A DNA stretch of 62,000 nucleotides from Zygnema cylindricum. Lineage: Eukaryota; Streptophyta; Zygnematophyceae; Zygnematales; Zygnemataceae. The stretch spans positions 1 through 62,000 of the forward strand of contig JBBHKE010002720.1 of assembly GCA_037447655.1 (NCBI GenBank), in the 5' to 3' direction. Positions 43,466 through 54,384 of this stretch are shown here, one piece after another. The translations under genes were made by a program, and so were the position numbers. Under the pieces are notes generated by a model. That model had not been told where the DNA came from. It did no database searches and saw only the letters and a program-made list of their open reading frames with translations. The stretch's first letter is position 1. The number at the start of each line of letters is the position of its first letter.

Positions 43466-43664
43466 CACCGTGAATCGTTATTTGCTTTATGTACGCTATA
43501 TCGGCACCCCGAAATTTTGACATTGATATCTTAAATATAATAGATTACACTATTTCAGCACGTGGACCATAATCTGCCACGTATCTTAGCACTAAATTAG
43601 AATGAATGACGCTATTTATTTCTTTACACTAATAATTTCTATACGCTAATAACGATTCAAGGTG
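43466..43664 (-). mobile_element. MITE family T, 199 bp, TSD TA (inverse of 41433-41631)
   Basis: Ends CACCGTGAATCGTTATT and, inverted, CACCTTGAATCGTTATTAGCG, with TA flanks. Its interior (ATAATCTGCCACGT, CGGCACCCC) is the reverse complement of 41433-41631. It starts 7 bp after the right end of the preceding family T element. Confidence 0.85.
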
Positions 43665-44877
43665 TACTCAATATCCGTACAATTATTCTTGTCCATAGGA
43701 GTGACGGGCAAAATGAAAAGTGTACTCTCCTACTTGCCACGTGTACTCTCCCACTTGTCAAAAATTCAGAATCGTACAACGGTCATGTGTTACGTCAACG
43801 AAAATCGACGCTCGAGGCGATTTGCGGCGATCGTTTTATTCGACTAGAATCAACTCCCGGTGAAATTTTTCGAAAAGTTTGGAGATGAGCTGGCATGACG
43901 TGGTACAAAACAGTACTGTAACGAAAAGAAGAAAATACAACTGGAGCCAAAGATTGTACTTTGGCATTTAACAATTTTTCGTACGGAATTATATTTTCTT
44001 GGTGCAGCGTTCAATTTTGAATGAAAACGACAGAAAAATACCGCTACTGTACTTTTTTCCTTACGCTATTATATCTTCTACACTAATAGCAATTCACTGT
44101 ATAAAGTTTAGTGGAATTCGTACGTTTTCATACCTTTTCGCAATTATTTTTTTGGTTTTTTTCTAACATTCTCACTGAGAATCTGCCCAAAAGAAAACAT
44201 TGACCGTTCAAAATTTTATATTTCAGCATCAGCGAAGCAATCGTTTCGTACAGCCAGCACAGTATATGACAACCGTCCTCCACCTTCCTCAAGTATGACA
44301 AAAGGTACCGACAATATCCGTACAAATACATCTGGACAGTAAAATTAACGTGGTGAAAATTGTTTGACTTTTGACAGGCTGGAAGCCAATCCACCAAAAT
44401 CCACCACAAAATCTTTGACGGTGGACGGTCTCCTTTGTCTTCCACCGACCTTCGTGGATTGCCGCGTTATTTTATTTGTTTTTATTTAGCTGTTTAATAT
44501 TTTGGGGTCTTGAAACATGACCGTTCGTACAATGAGATAGTACGCTCGTTCAAATGTATTTTTAGATTGTACTCTAAAAACAATCTTTGACTATTTTTAA
44601 TATTTGAACACAAGCCTACGTGGTACCACTCGAAATAAAGTACGTATAGTGAGCTACACCGTCAATCGCTATTAGAGTAAAGGAATAAATAGCGTTAAAA
44701 AAAAATTAGTGATATTAACACTAATCGGGATTTTCTTTTTTTTTAAATATATATACAAATTATCCCTAACTGTAATTTGGGATGTCCTGAATAATAAATA
44801 CCCGCCCTTTCGATGTCTACAGTAAACCATGAAATCGTTATTAGACTACATAAATTATAAGTGTCTTTATTGAACTA

Positions 44878-45258
44878 GGGTGATGTTCCATCAGGTGAAA
44901 AATCGTACCGCCTATTTTGTTATTAGATGAAAAGCAAAATTACAGAGAATCTTGCCGATACTCTCCGAAGGTCTTGGAAGTAATATTGGCCGTCGGATGT
45001 TCATCTACGAGGAGTTCGCTTCATTTTATTATGTAACTGTCAACCCACCTCTAGGAGGTGGATTGGGAAGTAATACTCGTCGTCGGATGTTCATCTACGA
45101 GGAGTTCGCTTCATTTTTTATGTAACTGTAAACCCACCTCAAGGAGGTGGATTGGGAGATACAGACTAATAAATCGTGACACGTAGGACAATTAAGCTAC
45201 GTGTCATGATGGAAAACCAACGAAAAATCTTAAGATTTGCACATGACAAGCTGTTTCT
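44878..45258. mobile_element. Truncated family H MITE with internal duplication
   Basis: Left TIR GGGTGATGTTCCATCAGGTG after CTA. Its interior matches 42675-42920, but the segment from GTCGGATGTTCATCTACGAG through the AACCCACCTC palindrome is present twice in tandem. No right TIR was found. Confidence 0.65.
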
Positions 45259-45988
45259 GTAAAAGTAATAGCGGGTCGAAATTGTTATTAAAGGGGTATT
45301 TTGGTGTTATGATTATAGAGTACTAAATTTGGTAGACGTCCACGAAAGAATCACGCTATTTGGAGTTATATTTTAAAAGTTATAGCGATGGGTGTATTTA
45401 GGTGACAACGTGGGGTCTAAATAACAAGTGGGTATCATTGAAACGTGTTAAGGGTCAAATTAGTACAGAAATTTTGCGTGTACGTTTCATAAAGTTCTAA
45501 TGAAACGTTTAGTATGCACAGTGGTTCGTTTCGTACAAATTTTAGTACGAAACGTCACTTTCACTTAAGAGAATTTCTTAGGAAGTTTCGCGTACGAAAT
45601 TAGTTACGCACGATCGTGCGAAGTCGCGTTTCGTTTGGCGCGCACTTTTGCACGTAAATGATACGTTGTGAAACATAACGTTTGATTGGTTAGTAAAATG
45701 CTAAGTAGTTAGCAAGAGATTTCGCACGTTTTTGCATTGGTCAGTCTGAGTCTTTGCTGATCAATGATTGGCCCAGGTAAAAAGCCTGTTAAAAACAGAG
45801 TCAAGGCGATGATGGATAAATAGTGAAGTGTAAGAGAAGAGTAGACATCTTTTCCTTGGGGAAAAGTTTGTGGAAATTCCGACTGATCTTGGTCCTGAGC
45901 TATTAATACCAAATTGGAGAAAAGATATTTTTTTTTCATTGAAATCTCTTACTAAAAAAATAGTGTTTAGTAGTTAAGAGATAGAATT
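45259..45988. other. Unassigned stretch
   Basis: No LTR end, TIR or coding match. It has several GTAC/ACGAAAC phrases. A short minus-strand frame at 45709-45939 is not recognised. Confidence 0.4.
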
Positions 45989-46069
45989 TGTTGAAAAGAG
46001 GTAATTAATAGTTCACTTCTATATTTTAGAATGTAAAGAGAGAGAAAGAGAGAACCAAAGGTACGCCAT
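45989..46069 (+). mobile_element. Start of a copia LTR, cut by the GD2 LTR
   Basis: TGTTGAAAAGAGGTAATTAA matches the LTR start at 55885 (minus). After GTACGCCAT it is interrupted by TGTCATGCCG, the start of the gypsy LTR. Confidence 0.65.
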
Positions 46070-46955
46070 TGTCATGCCGTAGGACGTTAGCGGGTATTAT
46101 GAATTAATTGTGTACTAATTGATGATTCAGTGACGTGACAGGTTCATATCCGAGAGTACAACTAGAAATTCGTACGGGACAAAGGTCGGAATATACTCTT
46201 GTACGGCACCCCGGGAACAAGATGTGAAATCAGCGTGGAACTGGACCACGGTACGGCATCAGACGTCAGGAATTCAAACGGCTGCAAACCTGACACGTGT
46301 CTGAAGTCATGAACCCTTGAAGGTTCATGCATCATTTTTGCTTTGCTTAGGGAGGGTTTTCATCCTCGAGGTGTAGATGTAAGGCAGTCCGAGGCGGCCA
46401 CGCAGCGGTCGTCTCTTGAATTTGGCAGCATTTTAACATAGAAACCTGCCTGCTCAGAGACATGTAGGAATTAGTGTAGCCGTACGGATTAGTGAAAGCA
46501 TAGGATAAATGCCATTTGGCGAGATAGTAAATTTTGCAAATTAAATACGGGAATCCAACATTGGAAGGTTGTTGTTTTCTGGCAGGTTTTTTCTCGGGAT
46601 TTGTCGAACCCTGTGATCTTAGGGTTTCCACCTAATATTTAGTGACAGGCTAGTTTTTGAGTTACGATTTTTTTTTTCCTTTTTCCGACCCATGGTTTTA
46701 TGCTAGTGATTGTCTCTGAGTTTTTCCCTCTCTTTGTACTAAGACCTTACCTAATCTACCAGCGCAAGCTAACCTGCAAGGTTTTCCTCCAGACTATCTT
46801 CTACTTGCTGTGATTTGTGGATTGTGTCTGTGGACTTGGTGTTTTCTTGGTGTCTAGACTCTTACCGTACGGGCTGGTACTCACCTTGCCTGGCCTTAGA
46901 GGAATACCGGTTATCTCGGCTCTTTCATCCGGCTAAGGAAGGGTTCTTACCAGCT
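46070..46955 (+). repeat. GD2-family LTR in plus orientation
   Basis: TGTCATGCCGTAGGACG at the start; it is the inverted counterpart of 53557-54384 (CATGCATC, GATGAAAACCCTCCC, CGTACGGATTAGTGAAAGC and other blocks). The two LTRs face each other instead of pointing the same way. Its end abuts the broken RT at about 46950. Confidence 0.8.
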
Positions 46956-48203
46956 GATTAGTGCGTCCTTTAATCGCTGAAATGCCTCGATCTGAGAGGG
47001 TCCCCACGTGAACGGTACTGACTTCTTCAAAAGTTCATTTAATGGAAATGCAAGTGTGCTGAAACTAGGAACAAACCGTCGGTAATAATTTGCTAACCCC
47101 AGGAATGCACGCAGGCTAGTCAAATCTGTTGGGGCCAGGAGTTTACTGATTGCTTCCACTTTGACTTCTAGCGGAGTAATTCCCTCAGATGAGATAACAT
47201 GCCCAAGGTATGGGACCCCTTCGGCCCCAAAGGTACATTTGGCAGGATGGCATTTAAGTCCTACCTTTTTTAATTCCTTCAACACCCACTCTATATGCAC
47301 TGCATGTTCCTCTATAGAGGCTGAAGCGATAATTAGATCGTCAATATAGCAACGGGCAAACTTACATCCCCCCAAGACTGAGTCCATGACTTTCTGGAAA
47401 ATTGCCGGTGCATTTTTCAGTCCAAAAGGCATAACCGCCCATTCCCAACGTCCGTCACTACCCCAAAATGCAGTTTTGTATCGATCTTTTTCCTCTATTT
47501 CGATTTGATTAAATCCTTGTCGCAGATCTAGAATGCTAAAATATTTAGCTCCCCCCACGTGATCAAAAATGTCCTCGGCCAACGGCATTGGATGTCGGTC
47601 CTGGATTGTACGTGAATTCAGTTCTCGATAGTCCCCACACATGCGACGTTCTGTAAAATTCCCCTCCGCGTCTTTATTTCGAGCCATGACGGTGGGCGCC
47701 GCGAAGGTGGAATCGGACCTATAAATTAGACCTACCTCTTCTAACTCTGCGCATCGTTTGTCCACAGATTCCCATTCAGTTTCGGATAGACGATGCTTGG
47801 GCTTAAATATAGTAATGTCATCTTCCAAGTCAATAGACATTTTGTAAATGGTGTGTCGACCTAAGTCTTTCATGGAGAAAGCAAATGCGTCTACGTTTCG
47901 GTTTATGACTTCATCTAACAGTTTGTGTTCAGTTTCAATTAGTCCCGTTCCAAATTTCCATGTCGGTTTTTCAGGAGTGTTAATGGTCATGGCTTCCATG
48001 GCTTGTGCAAATGCTAATTATTCATCTGTTACCAAGGAGTGACCCAACTCATACTCGACAGGAAGCTGATGTAAACAATTTACTGCGTGATGCCAACTTC
48101 TAGACGAAAATGCAGCTGTCCAGTGTGGTGATGCCCGTACCGGTACGTGAGATCTAGTGGTCGTGTATGCTGGGAGAGACCAACTCATGTGACTAGGTTC
48201 CAA
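46947..48203 (-). CDS. GD2 Ty3/gypsy reverse transcriptase (3'-truncated)
   Basis: The main frame 47999-46947 has 350 codons: N-terminal SIDLEDDITIFKPKHRLS, then GDYRELNSRT, LDLRQGFNQI (157-166), PFGLKNAPA (191-199), active site YIDD (218-221), then YLGHVIS and the connection LRAFLGLANYYRRFV. It stops at ALISW as the inverted LTR begins, so RNase H and integrase are missing. An upstream in-register part (48203-48018) ends in a stop just before LAFAQAMEAM; the related copy at 54.5 kb shows that these were one frame. RT copies cDNA from the element's RNA. Confidence 0.9.
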
Positions 48204-48640
48204 AAAATCATAAATAGTGTGATCATGTCGAACTTTCGAGATTCACTGAAAAGTTTCAGAAGTTAATGTTAATCGTGATTGAACGGGTGGTTAATGCTTG
48301 TCGAAAATAGACAAACATGCTGGTCAGATCAACCGACCAGCAGGCATGCCAGTTCTGGAGTCGAACAAGGGTCCCGAAAATAAAAGATGTTCCGTCTCAT
48401 CGCGCTCTCTAAGGTACGGAAAGCATGCAGGTCCATTATGTGAGTATGTATGAGAGTGGCGATATCAACTAGTGTGGCAAAGCGTGATGGCGGCCCGATG
48501 TTATGACCAAATGGGAGGTGATCCGTCGTATCGCTCTGACTTTATGAAATGGAAGAAGTGCATCTGAATGGAAAGGTTAGGTGACTGACAAATGAGTTAG
48601 CTCCCGAGCCGACCCACGTCCAATTTAGTGTTGGTTAACG
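48204..48640. other. GD2 internal sequence, unassigned
   Basis: Lies between the RT frame and the SINE-like copies. It could hold the rest of the DNMT C-terminus or linker but no motif is readable. Confidence 0.35.
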
Positions 48641-48649
48641 GAATGCCAT

Positions 48650-48895
48650 TGACCGTGGGTAGACGTAAACGCCCCGAACCCCTAAAAGAAATAGGCGGAC
48701 GCCAGGAGCTCTACATGAGTTGGTGGGCATTATCGTTAGTGCTACCGACAGCCAATCGAGGTTCACGCTCGAAATGGTAGGCTCACTTTTCCCAGTATGA
48801 TATATCAACTCGTTTCACGGAAATCAACATGGTATCGAACCAGCGGGATGGGATGGCCTTCCCGCGAGGGGTGTTGATTGTGCGGAATGCCGCTC
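48650..48895 (+). mobile_element. SINE-like element, diverged copy
   Basis: A tRNA-like head at about 48720-48781 (TGGTGGGCATTATCGTTAGTG, then a decayed B box) and a body (GGCTCACTTTTCCCAGTATG, TTTCACGGAAATCAACA) match the copy that follows. Confidence 0.5.
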
Positions 48896-49080
48896 AATAC
48901 GGGTAGAATGTGATCGCCACACGAACGCTTAAAGGAAATAGGCGGACTAGAGTTCTACACAGCTGGTGGCACAGTGGTTAGTGCGCTGACAGCTCAAGTC
49001 AGAGGTCCCACGTTCGAGCCCTGGCTGGCTCACTTTTCCCTAGTATGGGACATACCGAATCCCGGATTTCACGGAAGTCA
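48896..49080 (+). mobile_element. SINE-like element with tRNA-like head
   Basis: A-box-like TGGCACAGTGGTTAGTGCG (48967-48985) and B-box-like GTTCGAGCC (49012-49020) are spaced as in a tRNA; the preceding block AGGAAATAGGCGGAC and the body after the B box (GGCTCACTTTTCCC) recur in the copy at 48650. No A-tail was identified. Its right edge coincides with the loss of the DNMT frame after RSKWTN. Confidence 0.6.
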
Positions 49081-49660
49081 ACAGTTAGTCCACTTGGAAC
49101 GAACCCGGTGGGCAAGTGAACCGTGGCGTGCGACATCAATGATCAGTGGTGGTCCAATTAATGATTCAATGCGTTTATAATCTGCGAGGACCGTAGGTCG
49201 GGGGTCATTGTAAGCTGTTACGTTCTCTAAGATGTATCCAAAAGGACGATCCAATTTTTGGAAGAAATGGATCAGACGAACCACCTCGAAGAACAACTTA
49301 GTGCGCGGATCTGCAAGACCTAAACCTTTCCCGGCCTTAAACATACCCTGACATTCCCATCGGGTAAAGAGGAGATCAATTGGTTCCAATTCCATTAAAT
49401 GATGATTCCCTATTAGCCAGATATCATGTGGCAACGCCGAATGTATATCCTGGAACGCAGACTGGGATAAGAGATGAGGATACTGTTCGTGCAAGACTTG
49501 ATAGTGGTAAAACTGAACGCGTCTGGCTAAAGGATCAATATCTACGGAATAGTAATGCTTTATCAGAAGACCGTTGCGAAGGCAAGAGAGAAGTGAAGTC
49601 CCTATTCCCGCAAAAAGGTCTAAGAATAACGTGACCGTTTTGGTGAGGTTGTAAGTTGAC
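49078..49660 (-). CDS. Cytosine-C5 DNA methyltransferase domain in GD2 (motifs I-VIII)
   Basis: A continuous minus-strand frame of about 190 codons. Motif I is VTLFLDLFAGIGTSLL (49600-49620 encodes DLFAGIG), motif II YYSVDIDPLARR, then a helix and YPHLL, motif IV IDLLFTRWECQGMF with the catalytic Cys, then LADPRTKLFFEVVRLIHFF, motif VI ILENVTAY, and motif VIII-like AHRVRSKWTN. The arrangement is closest to DNMT3/DRM-type enzymes. Target-recognition and motifs IX-X are missing; a SINE-like copy begins there. It lies between the protease (49903-50346) and RT (48203-46947), so the domain is part of pol. Motif IV has E for the usual P. The start is upstream of the first Met at 49494, since the frame is open. 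Confidence 0.9.
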
Positions 49661-49902
49661 CGGTGTCCAATTAATGGGCAAGAACCCGGAAGGATCTATC
49701 GCACTGGAGGGTGGATCTGGAATACTAGATAAAGGAATTGGTATAGTAAATTTATATAGTCGGTCAAAATCTGAAGAGTCAATGGTAAATCCAGGTGTAC
49801 TAAATAGTTATGGTAAACTCGGGGAATCTGGTGAGATTTTATCCGCTGTTAGAGATTCAAGGATGTCTGCACCTATGCCAACTGCGGCATAGGCTGGCAA
49901 GA

Positions 49903-50525
49903 TCAGCGCCGAATGAGCCATAGTAGGCATGGGTAGTCGGGCCGAGATAAGGGGTAAGCAAATTTTGCGTTCCGAAAAATTGTTAGGTCTGTACGAAATT
50001 GTCTGATCATGCATATCAACCCCCCCCCCCCCGCAACTCGAAAGATAACGTCTTGACTGACCAAGCATTTATAGTCACTACACTTGGTGACAAAGGCGTG
50101 AGCATAAATTTCTGCGAAATCCGTCGCTGACTGACTTTGAAACTGAAAACAGATTGGGTCTATCTTAATACCGAGGACTGGCTCTGTGGTACTTGCGGAA
50201 GTGAATAGACGTGTGGTAGTGGGTTGTAGCTTATCTGCTGTAAGACCAATTTTGATGGCAAAATCAGAACCGAGGATAATTGGCTTTGCACGTGTATACA
50301 TGAGAGGAAGTGCCGGAGCAAACCCATTAACTGTGAACACGCCCAATTTGTATCTAGAAAACTGATGTGAGGAGTGAGGCTAGACCGCTTTTCAAGAGTA
50401 ATAGCTTGAAGGGAGAGAGCATTACGATGGTTTTGTAATGCTTGTAACGCAACTGCTGAAGGAGTTAGATCTATAGTTTTTTCGTTGTTATCCAACTCGG
50501 GAAGCATGGTGGACAGGATGGACAA
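49903..50525 (-). pseudogene. GD2 protease-like region
   Basis: The frame 50346-49903 has a retropepsin-like layout: VNGFAPALPLMYTRAKPIIL at the active-site position, then SDFAIKIGL, then STTEPVLGIKID for the flap. The catalytic D-T-G-A reads Y-T-R-A, so it is probably dead. The overlapping frame 50525-50160 leads in from gag. Assignment rests on position and layout. Confidence 0.5.
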
Positions 50526-50572
50526 TCGTTCTTTGACCTTATATGTGTCTTGTATGCTCCTCTCTAAAACAG

Positions 50573-51908
50573 TTAATGCTTCAGCGGTGATGCTTCAAGC
50601 CGTTTCTCGAATAGGGGAGCAAATGATAGTGGGATACGCGTGTTAATGGATTTTGACTCACGATTATGATCGGGAGTCCCTTTAAACTGAGTTGCCCGCT
50701 GTTGAACATGGGACTCCCGAAGAGATCGCCTAGCAAAAGAGGGCATGTGGACCACAGTTTGAGCCATTCCGGTTAATTGCGGTTTGACCTGCGCCATAAG
50801 CGCGACAAACTGCTCCTTCATCATAGCCGCTACGGTGGCCTGTATCTTGACTTTCTCTCGGTCCCTTCTGCTGATTTTTTAACGGTTGTCTTTCTCCACT
50901 CCTTTGGGTGGAGTGACCAATTTTGCCGAGCGAGCAAGTATACGGCCGTTTTTGATTTGATTTTGATAACTGAAATCGGGATTTTTAATGTGACATCGAT
51001 GTACATAATGACCCGTTTGATTATAATGAGTACATGTGGCGGTCTTATTCGGACCGCTACGTGCGTCGTGACCAGTGTTACCAAATCGAAAACATATACG
51101 AACATTAGGGTTTGTTGGTAATGTTCCCATGGCTGAGTCCTTGGGGGTCTCGCATTGGGCCATGGGTTGCGTGGATTAGGATTAGGATTCGGGTTTCCAT
51201 TAGGAGAAGATTTGGGTCGCTCATGTGCGTCCCACCAGCTGGTCTGCATTTCATACCGTACGACATACTCTGCACGACATACTCTGCAGCCTGCTCCAAG
51301 GTAAATTTGAGGCCATATGTCTTAGTCAAATGGCTTTGAATGAAACGTCGAGATTAGGTGGGAAATTGCCCCACAAATTTTTGAACTGCTTCTGCGTCTG
51401 ACATGAGTTCTGGCAGTGCTTCACGTAATGTTTCCATACGTGCTCGCAATGCCGGAGCGGTTTTGCCTGGGGGACGCTCAAAATTCATTAGTTCTTTAAC
51501 TTGATCGGGATTCTGCATTCGGTACTCTTCATATATTAAACTGAAGACAAACGATATCGGATCCCTTAGTGGAACCAGCATTCCAGGGCAAACTAGCTTT
51601 GCTGCTCGAGCCGCAACGGCGAACTGATGAGGAGCCTTAGGTATTTCCGGTGAAAATTTGTTACTTGCAGAGTCATAAACTGCGGGTACCGCAGCTTGGA
51701 AAAGAATTTCTGGACTGCCTGTTATGGCTAAAGATCCAGAAAACGCGGGTGCCATTTTTGTCATAGCACAAATTGCCGCATATTTCCGTGTATATAGAGA
51801 TAGGGCAGATCCCCTAAGGTATCGCCCAAGTAACAAAAAAACAACTTGTAAATCATAACGGTCTTGATACCGGAATGCGAGATCGCGCATCTCGGTATCA
51901 AAAAGCAT
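50573..51908 (-). pseudogene. GD2 gag
   Basis: The frame 51908-51354 (184 codons) is capsid-like: LLLGRYLRGSALSLYTRKY, then YEEYRMQNPDQVKELMNF and REALPEL...VQKFVGQF, the usual gypsy gag pattern. After a stop the frame 51163-50879 carries two zinc-knuckle-like runs, CFRFGNTGH and CTHYNQTGHYVHRC; each has lost its second Cys. A basic stretch follows. Several frameshifts are present. Confidence 0.75.
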
Positions 51909-52099
51909 TCAAAAATGTGACAAGGACATAATGTCTTTGAGACCGGAAAAACAAAATTGATTTCTACCTTCTCCTGTGTCTATGGGCGAGGCCATATACC
52001 CAAAATAGAAATCGGAGTTTGTGTGTATATTTCCGCTCAAAGGCAAAAGCGAAGGTGGTAGACTTAGATCCTGGATATCAAAGGAGTCTTTATCCAAAT

Positions 52100-53556
52100 C
52101 TTCCCCCCAGCTATGGGAAGAGAATGAGGAGATAGATGATGTAGATCTATATGTAGTGGTAATACCAGATTTAGAGTCGGGTGAACCCGTAAGCTGAGAC
52201 TGAGCAGACTGACCTGTATAACCTAAAAGCTAGACAGGAGGTGAGCGAGCGGGGATCAAATCCCGATCAGGTCTACGGTAAAGACTAGAGCTCCTAGTGG
52301 TACCAGCTAGAAACGACAAATTGTTCCAGCTTGTTGGCATGTGAACAGACAGTCGTCTTATCCCGATGCAACTAGATGCCGGACCCTACTCAGGGTTTGT
52401 GTGCAAATGCCCACCACCAGATCTAATAATCAAATCACACAGGCAGTCTTCAAATTCACGCAAACAAGCACCCACGCAAACAATTACTTTTGTAAACGAT
52501 TTGATCTATCCTGTATCACGGAGGTTAGTCTTATCGTGAACACCCCTAGCAAGGCTGTTCACAGCCAGATTTAAGAAATCCCACAAAAGTCACTTCAAGC
52601 CACTCCAAGAAGAAACATGTCACCTATGCAAGGCAACTTGTGGCCAGATTTAATAAAACAGAAAACTGTTCAAGGCTCACAAGGCCAGATGTAGTAAACA
52701 GGAAACTACCCAAGGCCCACAAGGCCAGATGTAATAAAACAAGAAATTATCCTGGCCGAACAAGGCCAGATGTAATAGACAAGAAGTCGCTATCCAAGAC
52801 CAATCACGGTCAGATCTAAAGAAAATGCAACCACAGTGCCTATGCAAAAAGGAAGGCACGGCCTTCGGTCAGATCCTAACCCCTCTAGGTTATCACGCTT
52901 AACAACCTATCAGGCGCCTGCAACCACAAGGACCCGATTTCTCACCTGAAGCGGTCTGTAAAGTCTCCCAGCGATGCTCCAACCTCCCTCCAATTCCGAA
53001 TCGTCGAGAAGAGATCACAGCTCAAAATACCAACGTAGTTAGTAACCTGTTAGGGCACGCGTATCAACACTATGCCACGCTCTGCCCGTCTATAAAGCAA
53101 TGATAATTTTTGTGATAATTCCTGCAACCTAATATTTATATATATTTTTCTTAGGTTTTGTTTTTTTTTTATGAGTTTTTTAAGTTTTCTAGGTTTTTTG
53201 AGTGAGTTAACCCGGTAGGAAGAAAGAAAAGAAAACGATACCGGACAGTTCAACAATCTGAAATTTAGCAACTTAAAAAAAAAGTAGGCGACAAATAAAA
53301 TGGAATCAAAGCATAACAAAAATATTATACTTTTTTTTCCTTTTTTTTTAATTTCAACAAATTCAAAACAAACTAGACCGAAGACACCAGGAAAAAAACA
53401 AATTGGAAATGAGAAAATGAAAATAAACTAGACAGAAAGAAAGCAATTGACACAAGGACAAAAGAAAATTAGAAAGAAAAAAATTAAGTACGCGAATATT
53501 TGCAACAGCAGCCACTAGGCCATGAAGTCATCAATATTCCCTACAGGAGTCCAATC
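52100..53556 (-). other. GD2 5' leader region
   Basis: Between the 5' LTR and gag, without coding matches. Includes the CAGAT-rich tandem repeats (52550-52830) and an A+T-rich stretch (53100-53500). Confidence 0.5.
52550..52830. repeat. Degenerate tandem repeat with GGCCAGATGTAATAAAC core
   Basis: The phrase (A/T)GGCCAGAT(G/T)TAATAAA(A)C recurs about six times with 35-55 bp spacing, usually preceded by CACAAGG. It lies in the GD2 leader. Confidence 0.75.
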
Positions 53557-54384
53557 AGCAAGTAAAAACCCGTAGCCGGATGAAAAAGCCGAGATAACCC
53601 GTATTCCTCCTAGGCCAGACAAGGTGAGTACCAGTCCGTACGGTCAACGTCCAGACAGCAAGAAAACACCAAGTCCACAGACACAATTCACAAATCACAA
53701 CAAGTAGAAGATTGTCTAAAAGGAAACCTTGCAGGCTGGCTTGCGCCGGTAGATAGGTAAGGTCTTAGTTCAAAGGAAAGGCAAAAACTCAGAGACAATT
53801 ACTGGGATAGACCATTGGTCTGGAAAGCAAAACCCTACTCAAAACTATCCTGTCACTAAATATTAGGTGGAAACCCTAAGATCACAATGTTCGACAAATC
53901 CCGAGAAAAAGCCTGCCAAAAAATGACAACCTTCCAATGTTCGATTCCCGTACTTAATTTGCAAAAGTTACTATCTCGCCAAATGGCATTTATCCTATGC
54001 TTTCACTAATCCGTACGGCTACACTAGTTCCTACATGTCTCTAAGCAGGCAGGTTTTTATGTTAAAACGCTGCCAGTTTCAAGTGACGACCGTTGTGTGG
54101 CGCTACACCTCGAGGATGAAAACCCTCCCTAAGCTAAGCAAAAATGATGCATGAACCTCCAAGGGTTCATGACGTCAGAGACCTATCAGGTTTGCAGCCG
54201 TTTGAATTCCTGACGTCTGATGCCGTACCGTGGTCTAGTTCCACGCTGATTTCACATCTTGTTCCCGGGTGCCATTTGTCCCGTACGAATTTCTAATTGT
54301 AGTCCCGGATATGAACCTCTCACGTCACCGAAACATCAATTAGTACACAATTAAATTATAATACCCGTTGACGTCTTACGGCTT
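53557..54384 (-). repeat. GD2 5' LTR (minus)
   Basis: Starts TGTCAAGCCGTAAGACG at 54384 and runs to about 53557. It corresponds throughout to 46070-46955 read in the opposite direction, including the terminal GCTGATT. Inserted in a related RT (54385-54680). Confidence 0.8.

Noticed and set aside
48967-49025. Functional tRNA gene at the SINE-like head
   Set aside because: A and B boxes are present, but the acceptor stem does not pair and the segment is repeated with a common non-tRNA body.
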